Of a stretch of 64,000 nucleotides of DNA, positions 55,253 to 64,000 are shown one piece after another; the stretch's first letter is position 1, and each line of letters opens with the position of its first letter. The translations under genes were made by a program, and so were the position numbers. The notes beneath the pieces were generated by a model. That model saw only the letters and a program-made list of their open reading frames with translations. It made no database searches and was not told where the DNA came from. Origin of the DNA: Odontesthes bonariensis. Lineage: Eukaryota; Chordata; Actinopteri; Atheriniformes; Atherinopsidae. The stretch spans positions 1,813,001-1,877,000 of the forward strand of contig NC_134526.1 of NCBI RefSeq assembly GCF_027942865.1, given 5' to 3'.

Positions 55253-55922
55253 TAAACAATCATCTCATCTTGAATGTTAACAAAACAAAGGAGATGATTG
55301 TAGATTTCAGGAGAAACAGGGTCAGATCAAACTCTGTTTCCATCATGGGAGAAGAAGTGGAGGTGGTTGAGGAATATAAATACCTTGGTGTTCATGTGGA
55401 CAACAGACTGGACTGGAGACACAACAGTGAAGCAATCTACAAGAAAGGACAGAGCAGACTGTACTTCTTGAGGAAGCTAAGGTCCTTCAAGGTTTGCAAC
55501 AAGATGTTGCAGATCTTCTACAAGTCTGTTGTTGAGAGCGTCATTTCCTCTTGCGTCATCTGTTGGGGCAGCAGCATCAGAACCAGGGACCTAAAAAGAC
55601 TCAACAACCTGATAAGGAAGGCTGGTTCTGTTCTGGGGACGACTGTGGAACCTCTGGAGACAATAATGCAAAGAAGGATTTTGCATAAAATCAAGAGAAT
55701 TATGGACAACCCTGAACATCCTCTCCATGAGACTGTTATCAGAAAACAGAGTCTCTTCAGTCAAAGGCTTCTTCAGTTTGGATGCAAAACGGACCGCTAC
55801 AGGAAACCTTTCCTGCCCACAGCCATCAGCATCTATAATAACTCCTTGATTTAATTGAGCTACATCAACATTTAATTTCCCTCTGGGATAAATAAAGTAT
55901 TTTTGAATTTTGAATTTGAATT
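55253..55922 (+). mobile_element. 5'-truncated LINE fragment inserted in duplicated unit 2
   Basis: The frame from about 55253 to 55854 encodes the end of a fish reverse transcriptase: LNVNKTKEMIVDFRRNR, KYLGVHVDNRLDW, RLYFLRKLRSF, and a terminal CKTDRYRKPFLPTAISIYN. The 3' end is GGATAAATAAAGTA followed by TTTGAATT repeats, the usual tail of such elements. It interrupts sequence that is continuous in unit 1 at about 53697. Confidence 0.85.
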
Positions 55923-55984
55923 AAAACAACCCCAAGGCAACTGACTTCATGCGTTCATGCTACCGTTTCGGGAGATTTTGTCCT

Positions 55985-56453
55985 TTGTCACGCCCATGGA
56001 CTCTTGTTTTTAGTTTCATGTTTTAGGTCACGTTTTTGGTTCTTAGTCCATGTTTAGTTTTTAGTTTTGCCATGTTTTAGTTTCCCTTCACTTACCAGTT
56101 CATTAGTTTCACTCACTTCACCTGTGTTTGTTCCCTCAGCTGCACTCACTCTCCAATCACTCTCACTCCCTATTCAGTCTCCTTTCTCCCCTGTCTTGTG
56201 GCCGGATCTTTGTTTGTCACCCATGCCATGATACCCGTTTACACCATGTTCCTCGATTGTTCATTGTTTTCTAAAGTTAAGTATTTATTTTTTTATTCCA
56301 TGCCATGTCCTTTTGTTAGTTTAAGCTACGTTTGTGGTTCCGGCTCAGCCGCGCTTTATGTTGATACTTTGTTTTTTTGCTTTAATAAACCAAGCCTTTA
56401 TTTTTGAAGTCCGCATCCGTGTCCTCCCTTCACCCTCCTCACCTCCCCTGACA
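55985..56453 (+). mobile_element. Solo LTR-like element, copy 2
   Basis: The duplicate of copy 1, at an offset of 2226 bp, flanked by the same GTCCT repeats (55980-55984 and 56454-56458). It came with the segmental duplication, not by a second insertion. Confidence 0.65.
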
Positions 56454-57424
56454 GTCCTACTTCCAAGGTAAAGTTTTGCAATCAGGTTTCCACTTTATTT
56501 TAACATGTAAGAACTTGAATGAACAAGAAAATGCAAATAAGATCCCACACGAACCACACAATAACAGAGAATTCTGTATCATCTAAAAGGTTTGATAAGA
56601 GCATTTGCTGAGTCAGTCTGATGTTTGGTATTTGGTGAGGGTGTGTCAGAGAGGGGTTGAAAGGTGTCGATATGCAGTCGCACAGGAATATGTTGCCTTT
56701 CTGTTTGGATTTCATGGAAAATTGAGAAATGATCTCTCTCACATACATAGAATCTGAATATTATATTTGCAAAGGGAGTACATTCATTTAGCAAAGCACA
56801 TATTTATATAATCAACTAGAAACAAAGAAAATATGAGACTTCGCCTTCTTTATATCAGCCAAGCTCCTCTGACCATGGAGGAAGATCATGTCATCAGTGA
56901 CAATGTAGGATCAGCATAGGATGGACTGTCCAGGGGGTGCTCTGCTTTTCCTCACATAACAGCTGGGATGTTAACAAAATGTTTTCACAAGATTTGCTCA
57001 ATAAAAGTAAATGTCACACACACCCACACAAATATAAACAGAATGACGTTCTCTAAAAGCGCTGTTTTAACCCTCACTGACAGTATTGGGGAAACTAGAA
57101 CACTGGACGTTTTAATTAAAAAGGCTAATAATGGATATGATATTAACATAAAATTAAATAAAAATGAAAACACCAGAAGAATGGAATTGACAAAATTGGA
57201 TAAAATACATGGGTTAAATACTTTATTCACAACCCAAAGAATATAAATGTGTCATAAGTAATTAATAGATAAACTGGCAAAACAGAGAAACAGAATAGCA
57301 GAAAATTTTAAAACTAGATTGAACATAAGAGACTAAAAAGGATATAAATGTAAGTAAAATATTGATTATGAATACTGATAAAATATATTCAATTAAACCA
57401 AAAGGAGTTTATTTTACTTTATCG

Positions 57425-58290
57425 TTTTATTCGTTTTATTACTGTATCTGCCCGATGCTTGTGGGGGCTCTGTCCGGGAGCTTCCTCTGCTGTCTTCTGG
57501 GGGGATGCGTGGTTGTCCCTATGATGGGCTTCCCGGGTTCTGTGCTCCTTGGGGGCTGTTGGTGGCCTGGGTCTGGGGGCCCTCTCGGCCTTCTGATTGC
57601 TGGGGGGGAGATTGTGGCCCTATACACTGATATTTAAGGATGGTTATTATGTGGGACCATCTACGTGTATTGCATGTTCATGCACACACACACACACACA
57701 CTCACACACACACACACTCACACATTCATTAGCCCAGTAGCATGCTCACTAAGCAGTTGTTGTGCTGTCCTGTGGTTTAAGGTCATCTGTATCCACAGTT
57801 TGTATCTGTATTATATGAGATTGCTGCTGCTTGTGCTTTTTTAGTTTGTGTGTTTGTTCTCTGCTTGTTTGTTTGTTTGTGTGTTTGTTCTCTGCTTGTC
57901 TGCTTACAGGTGCTCCTGGTGCCTCTCAGGTTGGATTCCCCACAAAAGCCGTGAATCGTCTTCAGTTTTGTTTTTACAGGTGTAGCAGCTGGTTGTCGGA
58001 TTTTTCATTGTTTTTTATGTTTGTCTCTTCATGTTTCTGTTCCTTTTTTCTCTTCTTCGCTCTCCCTCTCTCTCTGTCCCCCGGTCCGGTTCGGCACTGT
58101 TATCATATCATGTTAAATATTGTAACAAAAATAAATAAAAATGAGGAGTTGATGGGCATCAAGGGGAGCTTTACATGCATAAAGCTTCCCTTGGCATAGC
58201 AAATGTGTTTAGCATAAACGGTATTCAGATTACAATTCTGCTGCCATAATGCTGGACAGGACAAGGGAAAAAAAATAAAAAAAGTAAATA
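57425..58290. other. Probable LINE 3' UTR-like sequence with CA repeat
   Basis: The GT-rich text (CTTGGGGGCTGTTGGTGGCC) followed by ATGTTCATG, a CA repeat at 57685-57723 and a later AAATAAATAAAAATGA resembles the 3' untranslated region of fish LINEs. No intact frame. Confidence 0.4.
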
Positions 58291-58719
58291 AATAACTAGA
58301 AAATTTCTGAAGAAATTTTGATGGGTGCCAATCTACTGCCCACCCAATACAAATATTTTTTTAGTTTAGTTAAAGTCGAGAGTCTTCTGTCACATATAAA
58401 CTTTGAATGAGGTCTCTGCGATGTCGGATGGCTGAGTTATGGCAACTCCAAAATAGGGCAGTTTCTGGCATTTAGGCAAAAGTGTCTTCTTTTTCTCTCC
58501 TATAACCATGAGTTTTAATCCTGATGCAGATGCCTGGAAAAAACCCTATAAAGTTGAGAGTCTGCTGTCACATATAAACTTTGAATGAGGTCTCTGTGAT
58601 GTCGTATGACAGAGTTATGAGGCCTCCAAAACAGGGCATTTTTTGGCATTTTTGGTTCGTTAAGTGCTTTTCAATGGATTTTTCAATGAGACAGGTCTTC
58701 TGAAGACACTTTGTAGATG

Positions 58720-59545
58720 TAAAATGAAGTACTTGAGGTGGTTTAATCCATGAAAATGAAACCTTTAAGGTGGTTTAGTTGATGAAATGAAGCATTTCAG
58801 GTGGTCTAGTTCATGAAATGAAGCATTTCAGGTGGTTTACTTCAGAAAATGAAGCATTTCAGGTGGTTTAGTTCAGAAAATGAAGCATTTCAGGTGGTTT
58901 AGTTGATAAAATTAGGCATTTCAGGTGGTTTAGTTGATAAAATGAAGTACTTGAGGTGGTTTAATCCATGAAGATGAAACATTTGAGGTGGTGTAGTTGA
59001 TGAAATGAAGCATTTCAGGTGGTCTAGTTCATGAAATGAAGCATTTCAGGTGGTTTAGTTCAGAAAATGAAGCATTTCAGGTGGTTGAGCTGATAGAATT
59101 AGGCATTTCAGGTGGTTTAGTTCATAAAATTAAGCATTTCAGGTGGTTTAGTTGATAAAATGAAGTCCTTGAGGTGGTTTAGTTGATTAAAATGAGGTAT
59201 TTGAGGTGGTTTAGTTAATGAAATAAAACATTTCAGGTGGTCTAATTCATGAAATGAAGCATTTCAGGTGGTTTAGTTCCGAAAATTAAGCATTTCAGGT
59301 GGTTTAGTTGATAAAATTAGGCATTTCAGGTGGTTTAGTTGATAAAATGAAGTACTTGAGGTGGTTTAATCCATGAAATGAAACATTTGAGGTGGTTTAG
59401 TTGATGAAATGAAGCATTTCAGGTGGTCTAATTCATGAAATGAAGCATTTCAGGTGGTTTAGTTCAGAAAATTAAGCATTTCAAGTGGTTTAGTTGATAA
59501 AATTAAGTATTTGAGGTGGTTTAGTTCATTAAATGAAGCATTTAG
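58720..59545. repeat. 31-bp minisatellite
   Basis: About 26 degenerate units of GAAGCATTTCAGGTGGTTTA plus GTTGATAAAAT. It is followed by a 90-bp copy of sequence also found at 58500 ('ataaccatgagttttaatcc'). Confidence 0.9.
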
Positions 59546-59629
59546 GCAAAAATGTCTTATATTTCTCTCCTATAACCATGAGTTTTAATCCAGATGCAGA
59601 TGCCTGGAACAATCCTTATTAAGTCTGAA

Positions 59630-62600
59630 CTTTCCCTTTAAAGAGGCGAACTGTCCCTTTAAAGCGGCGAACTGTCCCTTTAAAGAGGCGAACTGTCCCT
59701 TTAAAGCGGTGAAGTGTCCCTTTAAAGAGGCGAACTATCGCTTTAAAGAGGCGTTCTGTACCTTTAAAGCTGCGAACTGTCCCTTTAAAGCGGCGAACTG
59801 TCCCTTTAAAGCGGCGAACTGTCCCTTTAAAGAGGCGTTCTGTATCTTTAAAGCTGCGAACTGTCCCTTTAAAGCGTTGAACTGTCCCTTTAAAGCGGTG
59901 AACTGTCCCTTTAAAGCGGCGAACTGTCCCTTTAAAGAGGCGTTCTGTATCTTTAAAGCGGCGAACTGTACCTTTAAAGCGGCGAACTGTCCCTTTAAAG
60001 CGGCGAACTGTCCCTTTAAAGAGGCGTTCTGTATCTTTAAAGCGGCGAACTGTACCTTTAAAGCGGCGAACTGTCCCTTTAAAGCGGCGAACTGTCCCTT
60101 TAAAGAGGTGAACTGTCCCTTTAAAGCGGCGAACCGTCCCTTTAAAGCGGCAAACTGTCCCTTTAAAGAGGCGTACTGTCCCTTTAAAGAGGCGAACTGT
60201 CCCTTTAAAGAGGCGAACTGTCCCTTTAAAGAGGCGAACTGTCCCTTTAGAGAAGCGAACTGTCCCTTTAAAGAGGCGAACTGTCCCTTTAAAGAGGCGA
60301 ACTGTCCCTTTAGAGCAGCAAACTGTCCCTTTAAAGAGGCGTACTGTCCCTTTAAAGAGGCGAACTGTCCCTTTAAAGAGGCGAACTGTCCCTTTAAAGA
60401 GGCGAACTGTCCCTTTAAAGCGGCGAACCGTCCCTTTAAATCGGAGAATTGTCCCTTTAAAGCGGCAAACTGTCCCTTTAAAGAGGCGTTCTGTATCTTT
60501 AAAGCGGCGAACTGTCCCTTTAAAGAGGCGTACTGTCCCTTTAAAGAGGCGAACTGTCCCTTTAAAGAGGAGAACTGTCCCTTTAAAGAGGCGAACTGTC
60601 CCTTTAAAGAGGCGAACTGTCCCTTTAAAGAGGCGAACTGTCCCATTAAAGCGGCGAACTGGCCCTTTAAAGAGGCGAACTGTCCCTTTAAGGAGGCGAA
60701 CTGTCCCTTTAAAGAGGCGAACTGTCCCTTTAAGGAGGCGAACTGTCCCTTTAAAGAGGCGAACTGTCCCTTTAAAGAGGCGAACTGTCCCTTTAGAGCA
60801 GCAAACTGTCCCTTTAAAGAGGCGTTCTGTACCTTTAAAGCGGCGAACTGTCCCTTTAAAGCGGCGAACTGGCCCTTTAAAGAGGCGAACTGTCCCTTTA
60901 AAGCGGCGAACTGTCCCTTTAAAGAGGCGAACTGTCCCTTTAAAGAGGCGAACTGTCCCTTTAAAGAGGCGAACTGTCCCTTTAAAGCGGCGAACTGTCC
61001 CTTTAAGGAGGCGAACTGTCCCTTTAAAGCGGCGAACTGTCCCTTTAAAGCGGCGAACTGTCCCTTTAAAGAGGCGAACTGTCCCTTTAAAGAGGCGAAC
61101 TGTCCCTTTAAAGAGGCGAACTGTCCCTTTAAAGCGGCGAACTGTCCCTTTAAGGAGGCGAACTGTCCCTTTAAAGAGGCGAACTGTCCCTTTAAAGAGG
61201 CGAACTGTCCCTTTAAGGAGGCGAACTGTCCCTTTAAAGAGGCGAACTGTCCCTTTAAAGAGGCGAACTGTCCCTTTAAAGAGGCGAACTGTCCCTTTAA
61301 AGCGGCGAACTGTCCCTTTAAGGAGGCGAACTGTCCCTTTAAAGCGGCGAACTGTCCCTTTAAAGCGGCGAACTGTCCCTTTAAAGAGGCGAACTGTCCC
61401 TTTAAAGAGGCGAACTGTCCCTTTAAAGAGGCGAACTGTCCCTTTAAAGCGGCGAACTGTCCCTTTAAGGAGGCGAACTGTCCCTTTAAAGAGGCGAACT
61501 GTCCCTTTAAAGAGGCGAACTGTCCCTTTAAAGAGGCGAACTGTCCCTTTAAAGCGGTGAACTGTCCCTTTAAAGAGGCGAACTGTCCCTTTAAAGAGGC
61601 GAACTGTCCCTTTAAAGAGGCGAACTGTCCCTTTAAAGCGGCGAACTGTCCCTTTAAGGAGGCGAACTGTCCCTTTAAAGAGGCGAACTGTCCCTTTAAA
61701 GAGATGAACTGTCCCTTTAAAGCGGCGAACTGTCCCTTTAAAGAGACGAACTGTCCCTTTAAAGCGGCGAACTGTCCCTTTAAAGAGACGAACTGTCCCT
61801 TTAAAGCGGCGAACTGTCCCTTTAAAGCAGCGAACTGTCCCTTTAAAGCGGCGAACTGTCCCTTTAAAGCGGCGAACTGTCCCTTTAAAGAGGCGAACTG
61901 TCCCTTTAAAGCAGCGAACTGTCCCTTTAAAGAGGCGAACTGTCCCTTTAAAGCAGCGAACTGTCCCTTTAAAGCGGCGAACTGTCCCTTTAAAGAGGAG
62001 AACTGTCCCTTTAAAGAGGAGAACTGTCCCTTTAAAGAGACGAACTGTCCCTTTAAAGCGGAGAACTGTCCCTTTAAAGCGGCGAACTGTCCCTTTAAAG
62101 AGGCGAACTGTCCCTTTAAAGCGGCGAACTGTCCATTTAAAGCGGCGAACTGTCCCTTTAAAGCGGTGAACTGTCCCTTTAAAGCGGAGAACTGTCCCTT
62201 TAAAGCGGAGAACTGTCCCTTTAAAGAGACGAACTGTCCCTTTAAAGCGGCGAACTGTCCCTTTAGAGCGGCGAACTGTCCCTTTAAAGCGGCGAACTGT
62301 CCCTTTAAAGCGGCGACCTGTCCCTTTAAAGAGACGAACTGTCCCTTTAAAGCGGCGAACTGTCCATTTAAAGCGGCGAACTGTCCCTTTAAAGCGGTGA
62401 ACTGTCCCTTTAAAGCGGAGAACTGTCCCTTTAAAGCGGAGAACTGTCCCTTTAAAGAGACGAACTGTCCCTTTAAAGAGACGAACTGTCCCTTTAGAGC
62501 GGCGAACTGTCCCTTTAAAGAGACGAACTGTCCCTTTAGAGCGGCGAACTGTCCCTTTAGAGCGGCGAACTGTCCCTTTAAAGAGACGAACTGTCCCTTT

Positions 62601-64000
62601 AAAGCGGAGAACTGTCCCTTTAAAGCGGAGAACTGTCCCTTTAAAGCGGCGAACTGTCCCTTTAAAGCGGAGAACTGTCCCTTTAAAGCGGCGAACTGTC
62701 CCTTTAAAGCGGCAAACTGTCCCTTTAAAGAGACGAACTGTCCCTTTAAAGAGGCGAACTGTCCCTTTAAAGAGCCGAACTGTCCCTTTAAAGAGGCGAA
62801 CTGTCCCTTTAAAGAGACGAACTGTCCCTTTAAAGCGGTGAACTGTCCCTTTAAAGCGGCGAACTGTCCCTTTAAAGCGGCGAACTGTCCCTTTAAAGCG
62901 GCGACCTGTCCCTTTAAAGCGCCCAACTGTCCCTTTAGAGCGGCGAACTGTCCCTTTAAAGAGGCTAACTCTCCCTTTAAAGCGGCGAACTGTCCCTTTA
63001 AAGCGGCGAACTGTCCCTTTAAAGCGGCGAACTGTCCTTTTAAAGAGGCGAACTGGCCCTTTAAAGCGGCGAACTGTCCCTTTAGAGCGGCGAACTGTCC
63101 CTTTAAAGCGGCGAACTGTCCCTTTAAAGCGGCGAACTGTCCCTTTAGAGCGGCGAACTGGCCCTTTAAAGCGGCGAACTGTCCCTTTAAAGAGGCTAAC
63201 TCTCCCTTTAGAGCGGCGAACTCTCCCTTTAGAGCGGCGAACTGGCCCTTTAAAGCGGCGAACTGTCCCTTTAAAGAGGCTAACTCTCCCTTTAGAGCGG
63301 CGAACTCTCCCTTTAAAGCGGCGAACTGTCCCTTTAAAGCGGCGAACTGTCCTTTTAAAGAGGCGAACTGGCCCTTTAAAGCGGCGAACTGTCCTTTTAA
63401 AGAGGCGAACTGTCCCTTTAAAGCGGCGAACTGTCCCTTTAGAGCAGCGAACTGTCCCTTTAAAGAGGCGTTCTGTACCTTTAAAGCGGCGAACTGTCCC
63501 TTTAAAGCGGCGAACTGGCCCTTTAAAGAGGCGAACTGTCCCTTTAAAGCGGCGAACTGGCCCTTTAAAGAGGCGAACTGTCCCTTTAAGGAGGCGAACT
63601 GTCCCTTTAGAGCGGCGAACTGTCCCTTTAGATCAGCGAACTGGCCCTTTAAAGAGGCGAACTGTCCCTTTAAAGAGGCGAACTGTCCCTTTAAAGAGGC
63701 AAACTGTCCCTTTAAAGAGGTGAACTGTCCCTTTAAATAGACGAACTGTCCCTTTAAAGCGGCGAACTGGCCCTTTAAAGAGGCGAACTGTCCCTTTAAA
63801 GAGGCGAACTGTCCCTTTAAAGAGGCAAACTGTCCCTTTAAAGCGGCGAACTGTCCCTTTAAAGCGGCGAACTGTCCCTTTAAAGAGGCGAACTGTCCCT
63901 TTAAAGCAGCGAACTGTCCCTTTAAAGCGGCGAACTGTCCCTTTAAAGCGGCGAACTGTCCATTTAAAGCGGAGAACTGTCCCTTTACAGCGGCGAACTG
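59630..64000. repeat. 21-bp satellite built from a TTAA-transposon terminus; continues past the window
   Basis: About 208 units of CTTTAAAGAGGCGAACTGTC plus one base run to the window edge. The unit equals TTAA plus the 17-bp end of the family A element, in inverse orientation. Main variants are gagg/gcgg/gaga/ggag, and some units read gcgttctg. Higher-order duplications are visible: 315 bp (61005 and 61320; 61152 and 61467) and 231 bp (62131 and 62362). The 7-codon period leaves both strands open (ANCPFKE and LKGQFAS patterns), so the frames of more than 1000 codons are not evidence of a protein. Confidence 0.97.

Larger units (their letters stand above)
53575..57424. repeat. Tandem segmental duplication, about 1.56-kb unit
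   Basis: Unit 1 is 53575-55131, unit 2 is 55132-57357, and a 67-bp start of a third unit is 57358-57424. Each begins AATATTGATTATGAATACTG. Units 1 and 2 differ by few substitutions; unit 2 is 669 bp longer because of a LINE fragment. Both contain a solo LTR and the same short frames. No gene recognised in the unit. Confidence 0.95.

Noticed and set aside
53972-57246. Pairs of identical short frames (69, 82, 92 codons) as possible duplicated genes
   Set aside because: They fall in solo LTRs and non-coding parts of a segmental duplication; conservation reflects recent copying, not coding constraint.
59709-63740. Open frame of 1343 codons (and 1063 codons antisense) with CPFKEAN repeats
   Set aside because: Direct product of a 21-bp satellite that is open on both strands; composition follows a transposon terminus, with no independent sign of coding.

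Overview
The window is vertebrate nuclear DNA from a teleost fish. It holds spliced genes with GT-AG introns, the conserved neighbourhood (mxra7-like)-jmjd6-mettl23, a GIMAP-type immune GTPase, and repeat families typical of fish (hAT, PIF/Harbinger, TTAA-target elements, L2/CR1-type LINEs, long minisatellites). There are no operons, CRISPR arrays or bacterial genes. Most of the longest open frames are tandem repeats whose unit length is a multiple of three.

Layout. 1-4.4 kb: repeat-rich DNA with one hAT-like element. 4.45-4.71 kb (minus): first coding exon of a small single-pass membrane protein, probably mxra7 by position. 5-12 kb: transposons and minisatellites. 13.4-21.7 kb (minus): a complete jmjd6 gene, six coding exons, 402 aa, with all iron and 2-oxoglutarate ligands present. 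22.27-28.78 kb (plus): a complete mettl23 gene, five coding exons, 233 aa, head-to-head with jmjd6 over a start-to-start distance of about 560 bp. 30-31.3 kb: a hAT relic. 31.87-32.69 kb (minus): main exon of a GIMAP-like GTPase, with a phase-compatible candidate first exon at 45.2 kb. Between those two exons lie a full-length LINE split by a Harbinger and a hAT element, a lone P2X7-like terminal exon (plus), and a frameshifted THAP-domain gene fragment (minus). 45.4-52.6 kb: two different 15-bp minisatellites back to back. 53.6-57.4 kb: a tandem duplication carrying solo LTRs, one copy with a LINE insertion. 58.7-59.5 kb: a 31-bp minisatellite. 59.63 kb to the window end: a 21-bp satellite.

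The most interesting pattern is repeat expansion seeded on functional or mobile-element sequence. The terminal satellite monomer is exactly TTAA plus the first 17 bp of a TTAA-target transposon that is dispersed through the same window. A 51-bp minisatellite starts on the mettl23 exon 1 splice donor and copies that donor 15 times. Jmjd6 intron 4 is almost wholly a 76-bp minisatellite, jmjd6 intron 2 is almost wholly one transposon, and the jmjd6 stop codon lies in a GC-rich repeat. A hAT element ends 12 bp before a mettl23 exon.

JMJD6 and METTL23 are both chromatin or protein-modifying enzymes and probably share a divergent promoter. The other genes show no functional link to them. All family assignments come from motifs recognised by eye; no database search was possible.
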